This document shows, in pieces, positions 26,301-37,279 of a stretch of 64,000 bases of DNA. The notes under the pieces are model-generated. The model had not been told where the DNA came from. It saw only the letters and a list, made by a program, of their open reading frames with translations, and did no database searches. Position numbers and translations under genes: made by a program. This stretch comes from Aedes albopictus (Eukaryota; Arthropoda; Insecta; Diptera; Culicidae), in contig NC_085138.1 of the NCBI RefSeq assembly GCF_035046485.1, positions 40,769,464-40,833,463 of the forward strand, given 5' to 3'. How positions within the stretch are numbered: position 1 is the stretch's first letter; every line of letters begins with the position of its first letter.

Positions 26301-27185
26301 TAATATATAATAAAAACAACTTGTTTTACTCACGCAAGGCCATTAACAATAAAATCAGCATCAAACTTCAATTTCCGGCCGAAATAATTTACACTAAAAA
26401 AAATTATTACTAAATGTGAAAATTGTGAAATGTTTGAATTGTCATAACTTTTTTGTTTATTTTCATGGTAGATTGCTAATACAATGGACCGTTTTCTCTA
26501 AAAAATTACGTTGGTAAAAAGATAGGGTTTTGAGATATTTGAGTTTTTGTGACAAAAATGATATTTTTTAATGTTAAAAAAGATTTTTTTCACAGTGTAT
26601 ATTTTCTTAGGAATCGCCATTTAGTTATCTAACTTTGCTGAACAATAAAATCAGCATCAAATCGCGATTCCCGGCCGAAATAATTTACACAGAAAATTTT
26701 TTTTTACTAAATGTAAAAATTGTGAAATTTTTGAAATGTTATAACTTTTTTGTTTATTAGTTTACCATCACCAAATTTTTATGGTAGATTGCCAATACAA
26801 TGGACCGTTTTCCCTAAAAAATTCAAGTTGGTAAAAAGATAGGGTTTTGAGATATTTGAGTTTTTGTGACAAAAATGATGTTTTTCAATGATAAAATAGA
26901 TTTTTTTTCACAGTGTATATTTTCTTAGAGATCACCATTTAGCTATCTAACTTTGCTGAAAAATTCATAACAATCGAACAATCCGTTTTTGCTGTGCATA
27001 TTTTTGAATATTTTTGAACCATTTTCACATACACCCTTTTGAAAAGTTAGTCGTGGCTCTAAATAAAAATTTGATATCGAAAAATGGCGATTTAGATGGA
27101 ACTGAAAAACTGTGCAAAGTTTCAGTTCAATAGAAAATCATGAATTAAAAATTTTCCTTAATTTTGATGCTGTTGCTTGGAATCG

Positions 27186-29633
27186 CTCAGATGGTAGATA
27201 ATACATCCAGCTAGATGCCTACGGGTGTCACTTTGCCAGTCAGGCTCTGAAATTTTCGGAATAGTGTCTCAAAAATACTTATTTTTCTATGCTCACCACA
27301 TATATGTGCTCTATACCAACTATTTCAAAAATTCCCACTTTTTCAAAAAACACCTCTCTGGAAAACTCTTAGATGGTAGATAATACATCCAGCTAGATGC
27401 CTACGGGTGCCACTTTGCCAGTCAGGCTCTGAAATTTTCGGAATAGTGTCTCAAAAATACTTATTTTTCTATGCTCACCGCACAAAGATGCTCTATACCA
27501 ACTATTTCAAAAATTGCCACTTTTTCAAAAAATACCTCTCTGAAAAACTCTTAGACAAGGTTGCGACCATTCATTTGCAAAGATTTACATTCATTTGCTA
27601 TTATCTCAGTTCAGAAGCATGCTATCGAAAAACAATGCATGGATGAATTTAACCTTGTAGTTTTATCTGAAAGTTTGCCGAATAACATTGGGGTCGCACA
27701 CGCAAACCAAAGTCGTGAGCGTGCTGTGAAGGCAACTTTCCACAGCGTGAATATAATTTACTTTCACCGCGTGGAGAGTTGCCTTCACAGCTCGCTCCCG
27801 AGTTTGGTATACGTTTGCGACCCCAATGTTATTCGGCAAACTTTCAGATAAAACTACAAGGTTTAATTCATCCATACATTGTTTTTCGATAGCATGCTTC
27901 TGAACTGAGATAATAGCAAATGAATGTTAATCTTTGCAAATGAATGGTCGCAACCTTGCTCTTAGATTATAGATAGTACATCCAGCTAGATGCCTACGGG
28001 TGCCACTTTGCCAGTCAGGCTCTGAAATTTTCGGAATAGTGTCTCAAAAATACTTATTTTTCTACGCTCATAACACTTAGATGCTCTATACCAACTATTT
28101 CAAAAATTCCCACTTTTTAAAAAAAACACCTCTCTGGAAAACTCTTAGATGGTAGATAGTACATCCAGCTAGATGCCTACAGGTGCCACTTTGCCAGTCA
28201 GGCTCTGAAACTTTCGGAATAGTGTCTCAAAAGTACTTATTTTTCTATGCTCACCACATATATGTGCTCTATACCAACTATTTCAAAAATTCCCACTTTT
28301 TCAAAAAACACCTCTCTGGAAAACTCTTAGATGGTAGATCATACATCCAGCTAGACGCCTACGGGTGCCATTTTGCCAGTCAGGCTCTGAATTTTTCGGA
28401 ATAGTGTCTCAAAAATACTTATTTTTCTACGCTCATAACACTTAGATGCTCTATACCAACTATTTCAAAAATTCCCACTTTTTCAAAAAACACCTCTCTG
28501 GAAAACTCTTAGATGGTAGATAATACATCCAGCTAGATGCCTACGGGTGCCACTTTGCCAGTCAAGGTCTGAAATTTTCGGAATAGTGTCTCAAAAATAC
28601 TTATTTTTCTATGCTCACCGCACAAAGATGCTCTATACCAACTATTTCAAAAATTGCCACTTTTTCAAAAAATACCTCTCTGAAAAACTCTTAGATTATA
28701 GATAGTACATCCAGCTAGATGCCTACGGGTGCCACTTTGCCAGTCAGGCTCTGAAATTTTCGGAATAGTGTCTCAAAAATACTTATTTTTCTATGCTCAC
28801 CACATATATGTGCTCTATACCAACTATTTCAAAAATTCCCACTTTTTAAAAAAAAACACCTCTCTGGAAAACTCTTAGATGGTAGATAGTACATCCAGCT
28901 AGATGCCTACAGGTGCCACTTTGCCAGTCAGGCTCTGAAACTTTCGGAATAGTGTCTCAAAAGTACTTATTTTTCTATGCTCACCACATATATGTGCTCT
29001 ATACCAACTATTTCAAAAATTCCCACTTTTTCAAAAAACACCTCTCTGGAAAACTCTTAGATGGTAGATAATACATCCAGCTAGACGCCTACGGGTGCCA
29101 TTTTGCCAGTCAGGCTCTGAATTTTTCGGAATAGTGTCTCAAAAATACTTATTTTTCTACGCTCATAACACTTAGATGCTCTATACCAACTATTTCAAAA
29201 ATTCCCACTTTTTCAAAAAACACCTCTCTGGAAAACTCTTAGATGGTAGATAGTACATCCAGCTAGATGCCTACGGGTGCCACTTTGCCAGTCAGGCTCT
29301 GAAATTTTCGGAATAGTGTCTCAAAAATACTTATTTTTCTATGCTCACCACATATATGTGCTCTATACCAACTATTTCAAAAATTCCCACTTTTTCAAAA
29401 AACACCTCTCTGGAAAACTCTTAGATGGTAGATAATACATCCAGCTAGATGCCTACGGGTGCCATTTTGCCAGTCAGGCTCTGAATTTTTCGGAATAGTG
29501 TCTCAAAAATACTTATTTTTCTATGCTCACCACATATATGTGCTCTATACCAACTATTTCGAAAATTCCAACTTTTTCAAAAATCACCTCTCTGGAAAAC
29601 TCTCAGATTGTAGATAATATATCTAGCTAGATG
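27186..29633 (-). repeat. Satellite array 2, last block with 730-bp four-monomer repeat
   Basis: About eleven monomers plus a MITE. A four-monomer unit is tandemly duplicated: rare variants such as CTACAGGTGCCAC (28178 and 28908) and AACTTTCGGAATAG recur 730 bp apart. The first unit carries the 27556-27958 MITE; the second does not. The array ends in a diverged monomer near 29633. Confidence 0.95.
27556..27958. mobile_element. 403-bp palindromic MITE with 8-bp duplication
   Basis: The element is nearly one long inverted repeat with ends CAAGGTTGCGACCATTC. The 8-bp target duplication CTCTTAGA is present at 27548-27555 and 27959-27966. An 8-bp duplication fits the hAT superfamily (P and Merlin elements also give 8 bp). 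The empty site is visible in the paralogous monomer at 28688-28695. Confidence 0.9.
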
Positions 29634-30560
29634 TTAGTGCTACACATTTTTGAATTATGGCCCTTGCTTTACGCCAGCAGAACATGGTTGTTATCATTGT
29701 TACCATCAGCCACCCAAGTGACATTCACAAGTTTGGCTTTAGAGCGGGTCGGTTTGTTGGTAGATGCGCAAGGATTTTTTTTCCTGTAAACACTACACTG
29801 CTCAAACGCCAAATAAACTCGTGCGAAGTTCCATACGAATATGGTGTTTTGGTGCTGCAGATTGTGCAGCAGAAACAATTTATTTTGCTAGCGCGATACA
29901 GCGGTACACATGCAGTTTTCTTCATTCACTCATACATCTCGATATATACATTCAGTGTGCAATCAGAGTTCTACGTCCGACCTACAATTAAAAGAAATAT
30001 CGCCTTTTTTATAAACATTTTCGATTTCCAACCGTTTCAATACTTTTTGCCAAAACTCAAACTCTCGGTGCTTTGGAAAGTCAGTCATATACATGGTATT
30101 CGTAATTATATAAATAAGCATCACCGGATGAATGAGTCAAAAATTTCCCCAGAACAGACATTGGACTTATTTGTGTAATACTCGGATAAATATTTCGGCA
30201 GAGTGCGGACTATAATAATATCAGCTCATGTTATTTGCTCTGTGTAGACGAATTTGAGCGTGCAGTGACTTTTCCATCTTGAAGTACCGCTGTATGAACT
30301 ATTTCTCAGTGCCCTATCGGAATAACGGATAATTTTGCTAGCGCAAAAATCTGCTAGCGCATTTAACTCAGGTTAGTAGACCAACACTTGCGGATCCTCT
30401 GATCGAAATCACTCAGTCCACTACCGTTTCATTTTCCCGGCACACCTTTTTCCAACTGGCGGTCCCCTCACTCAACTCGCACTTTTTTCCCTGCTGATTT
30501 TCAAACTCCTATCACATCACACTTTAGCCTTGCATCTTCTTCTTCTTCTTCTTCTTGGTC
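29634..30560. other. Unassigned DNA
   Basis: A 173-codon frame lies at 29657-30178 but has no domain, and frames on the other strand of the same stretch are equally open, so I do not call a gene. The motif GCTAGCGCAAAAATCTGCTAGCGC occurs near 30345 as a small local repeat. A (CTT)n run lies at about 30537-30556. Confidence 0.5.
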
Positions 30561-30569
30561 ACTTTAGAA

Positions 30570-30830
30570 TTCCATCAACGCAATGGGTGATTTCTTACAG
30601 ATACTCGATTTTATTGCCATGGTAGAAAACGACAACCATGACTAAACCTGTCACGGACGCCAATGTGCAACTTTAAACCGCTACCGAGAAATCACCCACT
30701 GCGGCACGGACAACACACGTCCTACCGTATGAATGTCTCGCTGCTCCTAATCGAACAGCAAATGATCGGGCCCGAGTATATAATATAGGGATGCACACGC
30801 TGCTGCCATCTCACCCCACACAATTATAAT
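30570..30830 (-). mobile_element. Probable LTR end and primer-binding site (Ty3-like)
   Basis: The + strand reads CCTGTCACGGACGCCA at 30647-30662, one base different from the 3' end of insect tRNA-Arg with its CCA. Read on the minus strand this is a primer-binding site, so an LTR would lie to its right, starting TGTGCAAC at 30664. A TATA-like stretch (about 30778-30788) suits an LTR promoter. The far LTR end and any gag/pol are not seen, so only a remnant remains. An inverted pair TGGGTGATTTCT/AGAAATCACCCA flanks the site. Confidence 0.45.
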
Positions 30831-31420
30831 ATTTTTTATCTTCCGCAGCAGTTCGATTTGACATTTCAGTGCTGTCGTGTTTACTGAATATTGTTCCCAC
30901 AGTCACCTAGATAACCAAACAACATTCAGAACTCGACACATTTCAAGTATCCCTCAACATCCTTATGCACTATTTATTGAACATAATATCAAGATTCTAT
31001 GACAAAAGCATAATTAAAAAAAAAAATGCTTCGCGGATCTTCGACTGAGCATGAGTAGATTACCTGAACAGATGTTGTGAGTGTACCATGTATACATTTT
31101 TAAAGATCGATATTTAATAATAAAAATAAAAACATTCATATCGCAATTAGTACGTCTGGAAACAATATCTTCAATAAGGACCAACACATTTTGGCCGCAT
31201 TCGATTCATGTTTTCTCACCGTGCGATAAAAATACTGACAGCGAAATCAGAATGGAAAACACGTGTTTTGGGCTGAACAGCTGTTGAAATTGAAGCGTTG
31301 TTCAGTTGATCACCACGTGCTTTGCTAATTCACCACTGCTGAACACAAGTTCAGGAGTGATCATTATTGAGTCATGGGAATATTATGTTTTGCTTTGGGT
31401 GCTGCATTTCACCATCTCTA

Positions 31421-31490
31421 GGATGGCGCAGATAGGAAGGCATGCGGCTGGCAATCGACAGGTCTCGAGTTCTAATCCGGATTTTGGCAA
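31421..31490 (+). ncRNA. tRNA-like sequence, possible SINE head
   Basis: GGATGGCGCAGATAGGAAGG resembles a pol III A box and GAGTTCTAATCCGG about 46 bp further on resembles a B box, with tRNA-like spacing. No good acceptor stem could be drawn, so a functional tRNA is unlikely. tRNA-derived SINEs such as Feilai are known in Aedes; membership in that family was not shown. Confidence 0.4.
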
Positions 31491-31499
31491 TTTTATATG

Positions 31500-31773
31500 T
31501 AATACTTATTTCATAATAGGTGTACTCAACATGCAAATACTCTCGTGAGAGTTCAACATTTTTGCAGTTTATTTATTTTCAGTCATTTTTGCCAAAGTTC
31601 AAAAACAACTTTCCTGTACATTTGTAAAACGCTTTGAACAACAAAATATTAAGTTGGTGCACAACATGATGCTTTATAACTTCTCCAAATTTGTGTGAAC
31701 AAATCCCGAACATAGGTTGTGCGTGAAAATAATTCAAATGTTATTCAACATTATGCTGAATTAATTCGTCTTA
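31500..31773. other. No recognisable feature
   Basis: AT-rich DNA between the tRNA-like stretch and the truncated copia element. Confidence 0.5.
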
Positions 31774-34700
31774 ATGGTGCCTGTTAAAGTTTTTCAGCTG
31801 AGGCGAAGAGATGCGTCGCCAAAGGACGATCCATGTGGGGCATTTGCGTTTTGCACTGGTGGAAGTTTGGGAAAAGCTGCGGTTGATCCGAAAGCAAGGA
31901 ATATACGTTGGATTGTGGATTCAGGCTGTACGGATCATATGGTGAGCGAGGATACCTTCTTCTTGGTGCAGAAAACACTTGAAACTCCCTATCCCGTTTC
32001 GCTCGCTGAGGAGAACCAATAGCTATCGTTGTCACAAAGGCCGGATTTATTTCCTGTGTAAGCCACGTTGAGGAGAAAGAATACCGATGCGACATTTCGG
32101 ACGTACTTTACGCTCCTGGACTTCGCCACAATTTGCTCTCCGTCAGCCGATTGGAGAAATCTGGATTTACAGTGATCTTCCGAAATGGCGAAGTAGAGTT
32201 TTGGTCCGGAAACATCCTATTTGCCGTCGGGAGCCGCTGCCAAGATTAGTACGAGGTTTCCTTCGAGATGAATGTTGGAGAAATCAATGCAGCTCAAGGA
32301 CAAGCTGTGGCCAAGAATTTGTTGTGGCATCGACGTTTTGGCCACTTGGGTATGCGAAATGTGTTCGATTTAGCCAAGAGCAAGATGGTAAATGGTATCG
32401 ATTTCTCCGTTACAGATTCCCTAGGCTTATGCGAAGCATGCATAATGGGCAAGCACTTTCGTTGCCCATTTGGAACTCGAACGACACGAGCAAGTCGCCC
32501 GTTGGAAAGAGTACACACTGACGTGTGTGGTCCCATCACACCATCAACGTGGGAGGTACTTTCTCACATTTATTGATGATTGTACCCATTTTACGATAGC
32601 TTTCTTAATCGCTTCTAGGGATGAAGTTCTGCAATGCTTCACGGAATATAAGGCCATGGTTGAGGCAGGATTCGGACTGAAACTGTTGAGACTGCGATGC
32701 GATAATGGGGGGGGGGGGGGGAGTATGTGTCAAAGGAAATGAGAAATCTGTGTCGGCAAACCGGTGTGATCCTCGAGTACACAATGGCTTATACACCCGA
32801 ACAGAACGGGATAGCCGAGAGCATGAACAGAACTCTTGTCGAGAAAGCTCGGGCGATGATTTTTGAGAGCGGGTTCGACAAAGAAATGTGGGGAGAAGCT
32901 GTAATGTCTGCAGTGTTTGTTACAAACCGCAGCCCTACGGCAGCGCTTCAAGGAAAAGTAACACCTGCTGAAGCCTGGTTTGGCCAGAAGCCTGACGTGT
33001 CAGGGTTACGGGTGTTTGGATGTAAGGCGTACTCACATGTTCCCAAACAAAAACGCGGAAAGTTTGATCAGAAAAGCGATGTGCGTATCATGGTTGGATA
33101 CACAATCAATGGATACCGCTTGTGGGATCCTATCACAAGGACGGTGCACCTATCTCGTGACGTGATTTTCGACGAGAACGTGTTTCCTGCGTCATCGCGT
33201 AAAGTAGACAACGGCGATAGTGGATTTGAAATCCGGCCGAAAGCTGACGAAACAATGATGAATACGGAGTTAGTAGCAGATGCGGTGCCCGATGACCCTG
33301 GAGCTGATATCGAACAAGCTGATCGCAGTGAGACGTCATCAATCGGCGAATTCCATACACTTGTTGAGGACGAAGAGCAAAATCAGTCGGATGGATGGAC
33401 GATTCAAGATGAGAGGTCGATGACAGATATTGACGCCGAGGATCTAGATTTGGACGGCGACCCGCTGGATTTGAACCGTCGCAGTGGACGTATTCGACGA
33501 GCACCCGTGTGGCTTCAGGATTACGAGACAGAGGCGTCAGCGATGCTGGTTGATACTGGTGACGATGGTAGCCCGTTGTCGTATAAAAACATCAAAGGTC
33601 GTGAAGATGAAGAATGCTGGATGAATGCAGTTCAGGAGGAGCTGGATTCGCTGGAAGCAAACGAAACATGGGACGTAGTCGAGCAGCCTCCGGATGTGAA
33701 GATCGTAACATCGAAGTGGATTTTCAAAAAGAAATTGGATAAGGATGGAAATCTGGATCGGTATAAAGCAAGGGTGGTGGCACGTGGATTCATGCAACAG
33801 GAGGGTGTGGACTTCCGTGGAACCTATGCGCCGGTGGCAAAACTAGCAACAATAAGGTTTCTGTTAGCGGTAGGAGTTCAGTTTGATTATCAGTTTTGTC
33901 ACATGGATGTTATCACTGCATTTCTGCATGGAAACTTGGAGCAGCCGGTGTACTGAGGGAGTGCGTATTGGCGATGGAAAAGTTCTGAATTTGAAAAAGT
34001 CGTTGTATGGTCTACGCCAGTCTCCAAAATGCTGGAATAACCGTTTTCATCAATTCGTTACCAGCCTGGGTTTCAAGCGATCCCAAGCAGACTACTGCCT
34101 GTATGTTAAAAAGGACCAGAATGGGACGATCTACCTTTTGTTGTACGTAGATGATCTCCTCATCTGTGGGGACAGCGAAACTGCCATTCAGGAGCTAAAG
34201 TCGAGGTTACTTGCTGAATTTCGGATGAAGGACCTTGGAAACCTGGAGTATTTCATGGGAATGAAGATCAAAGTAGACCGGGAGTTGGGCAGAGTAGCTA
34301 TTAGCCAGTCTACGTTTGCTGAAAGTATCTTGAGGCGTTTCAATATGCAATCATGTAATCCTGTCGCTACACCAATGGAAGTAGGCACGAAGCTATCTAG
34401 ACCAGACACATCCGTTGAAGGAATTGCAGAGTATCGGCAACTGATTGGTAGTTTGATGTATTTGATGCTTGGAAGTCGGCCCGATTTGTGTTTCTCGGTG
34501 AGCTACTTCAGCCGGTTTCAGGACTGTGCTCAAACTGTTCACTGGAACTATTTAAAGAGAGTGTTGCGCTATCTTCGTGGGACAGCGTCGTATGAGTTGG
34601 TGTATACTAGGGATGCAAACGCTCAACCGTTGAAAGGCTTCGTGGATTCCGATTGGGCGAATGATGTGGATGACCGTCGTTCAACAAGTGGTTTTCTTTT

Positions 34701-35098
34701 CGAGGTGTACGGCAACACTGTAAGTTGGACTTTAAGGAAACAAGGATTGGTGGCATTGTCAACAACTGATGCAGAGTACGTCGCAGCTGCGTCGGCGGTT
34801 TCAGAAGCTCTGTGGTTGAAGAAGTTATTTTCTGATATCGAGGTACCGTTGAAACATGCGACACCCATTCTGGAAGACAATCAGGGCTGTTTGTTCATGG
34901 CAAAGAATCCCGAAACGAAGCGATCTAAACACGTAGATGTTAAGTATCATATGGTCAGAGATAATGTTTGGAAAAAAGAAGTAGATCTTGTGTATGTGCC
35001 TTCGCAAGAACAGGTTGCAGATGTTTTAACAAAACCTTTGAGTCGTAGTCAGTTTGAAAAGCTTTGTCGAAAGATGGGCTTGGAAAGAGGAGGAGTGT
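31774..35098 (+). pseudogene. Ty1/copia retrotransposon pol, 5'-truncated and frameshifted
   Basis: Domains in copia order: protease core WIVDSGCTDHM (from 31909), GAG-pre-integrase zinc motif WHRRFGH..CEACIMGKHF (32325-32460), integrase with HTDVCGP, a CDNGG around 32700 and NGIAESMNR (from 32806), reverse transcriptase with SKWIFKKK, YKARVVARGF and LLYVDDLL (34139-34162), and RNase H with FVDSDWANDVDDRRSTSG and KHVDVKYH. Gag, the primer site and the 5' LTR are absent. The frame is broken at about 32020, 32270 and 32550, at a 15-G run (32707-32721) where a short glycine codon pair is expected, and near 33956 where a stop falls and a few residues seem deleted. The last part (to TAG at 35098) is intact, so decay looks fairly recent. 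Confidence 0.93.
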
Positions 35099-35330
35099 AG
35101 AAGTCAGGTAGACTTTCCAACCCCGCGAACAGTCTAGGTTTAGTCTTTGTTATTAACAAGTTCGTCATCTGACCCTAGATCTGTGTTGCTTAAACGAACT
35201 GTCAGAAAGAAAAATGAAAAAGTGTAACAACGTGCAATGAAAAACGTTTTCAATAAAGTTATTCTAAATTTTCCGTTTTATAAACTGTAAAACTGTTTCG
35301 TGCTATCTAAATATCGTCGAAAACTCAGCA
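35085..35330 (+). mobile_element. Polypurine tract and 3' LTR of the copia element
   Basis: AAAGAGGAGGAG (about 35084-35095) is a polypurine tract directly followed by TGTAGAAGTCAGG, a typical LTR start with TG. An AATAAA lies in CAATAAAGTT near 35252. The LTR end was not determined; 35330 is only a limit. Confidence 0.6.
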
Positions 35331-35459
35331 TGTTTCAATTAAATATACGATTTATTATAAGTTGGCTATCAATTCCTTAAGCCATTGCCTACTTTTAGGC
35401 GTTATTCGCGGTTTGGGAGATTTTAATCCTAAAATAACTCAATAAATTTGTTAGTACAC

Positions 35460-35672
35460 ACACAGAAAAAACTGTTGTGTAATATTACATCTGAACTGCT
35501 GCAACCCGATCAATACGTTGGTTGCATGAATATTACATCGGACGATGTACACATAACAACAAAAGATTTTACATCAAATCGATGCAATCGTTCATAGGAA
35601 TCGTGATTACATTGATTATTTAGTACATCGGAATGAATTACATCGGGCGGGTTGCATTTATTTTTTGCTGTG
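35460..35672. mobile_element. Possible MITE with CACAGAAAAAA ends
   Basis: CACACAGAAAAAACTG at the left and TTTTTTTGCTGTG at the right are approximate inverted ends. The inside repeats TTACATC/GATGTA words in both orientations. It is non-coding and no duplication was found. Confidence 0.4.
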
Positions 35673-36297
35673 CAGGGTCAAATATTTGTCCAAAAAGAAA
35701 CTAATAAGGCAATCCATGAGACAGATGCGATCAGCTGATTTTCTTTGTTCACCATGTATTTTTTGATGAGATGTCCAATGTCTCACCCCTTACCCTAGTT
35801 TTAAGTTTTTTGACATTCTTACCCCTTGACTATTTTGGCCCTTCTGGCAACACTGTTCATGTTTATGTTTATGTATTGAAGAAGAACAATATTTATGTTT
35901 GTAATTTAGTCATTCCGTAACCGCCATAGTGTAAATATACCGTCCTTCCGTAAAAGTATCGCGGCTGTGTTTTTCACGTTTATTTTCCATCCTTCCGAGA
36001 CCGGTACGTGTGTGTCCGCCTGCGCTCGAGTGAACTCTGCCTACCAACATTTTTGACATCCGATGATCTGGGTGACAGTTGAACACAAAGGAATTTGTTA
36101 AGTACCAACGACACTTGACGAAACTTTGTTAAGTTGTACTCACACTACTGTGTTTACACATTTAGCTGTCACCTCCATCGCGAAAAGTCGCCATGGATGC
36201 CTTATGCTCAAACATCTTGTTTGACTCGATCGAATTTTCATTGATGTCAAACTGATGTTGTTTCTTGAGTTCTTTTCTTGTCAAATATTTGACCCTG
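35673..36297. mobile_element. Element with CAGGGTCAAATATTTG ends, split by another MITE
   Basis: The 16-bp inverted ends CAGGGTCAAATATTTG lie at 35673-35688 and 36282-36297. The CAGGG start is hAT-like, but no 8-bp duplication was seen. Almost all of its length is a second MITE (35707-36202). Confidence 0.6.
35707..36202. mobile_element. AGGCAATCC MITE family, copy 1 (with extra internal DNA)
   Basis: Ends AGGCAATCCATG and CATGGATGCCT are flanked by TA (35705-35706, 36203-36204). It matches the copies at 40862-41064 and 52287-52488 at both ends, but holds about 290 bp of additional DNA in the middle (about 35770-36050), whose origin is unknown. Confidence 0.8.
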
Positions 36298-37279
36298 TGT
36301 ACTACTGGCCTAAGTAAATAATTTGTAAGCATTTGGACAACATATTTGAAATCAGAGACCCCAAATTCAGTGAGTAAGGGTATTTTCAAAGCAAACAAAC
36401 ATTGATCAATGATGTGATCAATGTTACCCTAAATAAAAAAAAATGAAAAAACAAATTTAAAAGCTTATTTAAACATGTTTTAAAGTTTTACAATACTTTT
36501 TCGAAACGGAACGCGTAATCCGAAAATAGCGTTTTTGACCCCATTCCCTGCACAACAGGTGAACAAAATTGTGTATTACCTATATTCACAACGAAACGAC
36601 CGTTTTTGTCCACTTCTTCCATCTGAATCAGATACCTTATTGCGTTAACTTGTTGTTAACAGGGATTGTTGTGAAGATTTTCTGCCGCAAAGTTGATTTT
36701 GAACGAGTTTACTGCACCTAATCCAGCGCCATTTCTCGGCACCAGTGCCAAACTTCCAGCAAAAATAAATGGGAAATCACTTCGGCACCCATCTTTGTGC
36801 TGACGAAGTGCACTTGTCTGCGTGTAATATTTGTTTTGAGTGTTTGTGCGGCTTTAGAGTGAAAGTGTAGCTCATTGACTGTAGATCCCGTTGCGGAAGT
36901 GCGTTTGGAAAACATGCGGCAAGTGATATTTTGATTTGTTTTGCTGTGCGGTGCCGGGAATTGACGCGGGTGCCAACCCTATTTGTCTCCACTTTTTCAC
37001 ACAGGAAAAGAAACCCAATGATTATATTTATTTATGTGTCCAAACTTATACCAGAAGAATCCCTAGAAAAAATCCCACAGGAATTCCAAAGAGAAAGGCT
37101 CAGAATTCCTCTGGATTGCTCCGGACCGGATCCCTCTGGTTTTCCCGAAGTGTTGCCTGATACCAGTGAAAAATCGAGCAGTGTTGCCCGATTTCCCGCT
37201 CCGTAAAGACGTTTCTGCAGTTAGACGCGGTTAACGTCAGTAAACAACGGATAAATGCGGATTTTTCCGGTTCCCCTAA
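36298..37279. other. No gene recognised
   Basis: Mixed AT-rich DNA. The word TTGATCAATGATGTGATCAATG near 36402 is a short imperfect palindrome. The 91- and 74-codon frames near 37000 have no known domain. Confidence 0.5.

Larger units (their letters stand above)
24244..27185. mobile_element. Large foldback element with duplicated right arm
   Basis: Inverted arms at about 24297-24830 and 26310-27120 flank a 1.5-kb centre. The right arm holds a tandem duplication of about 300 bp (26345-26640 and 26640-26960, each starting near ACAATAAAATCAGCATC). The outermost ends are not well matched. The centre contains two smaller MITEs and no convincing gene. Satellite resumes on both sides in the same orientation, so the element split the array. 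Confidence 0.75.

Noticed and set aside
1..29633. CRISPR-like array
   Set aside because: The repeats are continuous 183-bp monomers without unique spacers, in an intron-bearing eukaryotic genome.
29657..30178. 173-codon frame as a host gene
   Set aside because: No recognisable domain, and other frames on both strands are open over the same stretch; composition is like surrounding non-coding DNA.
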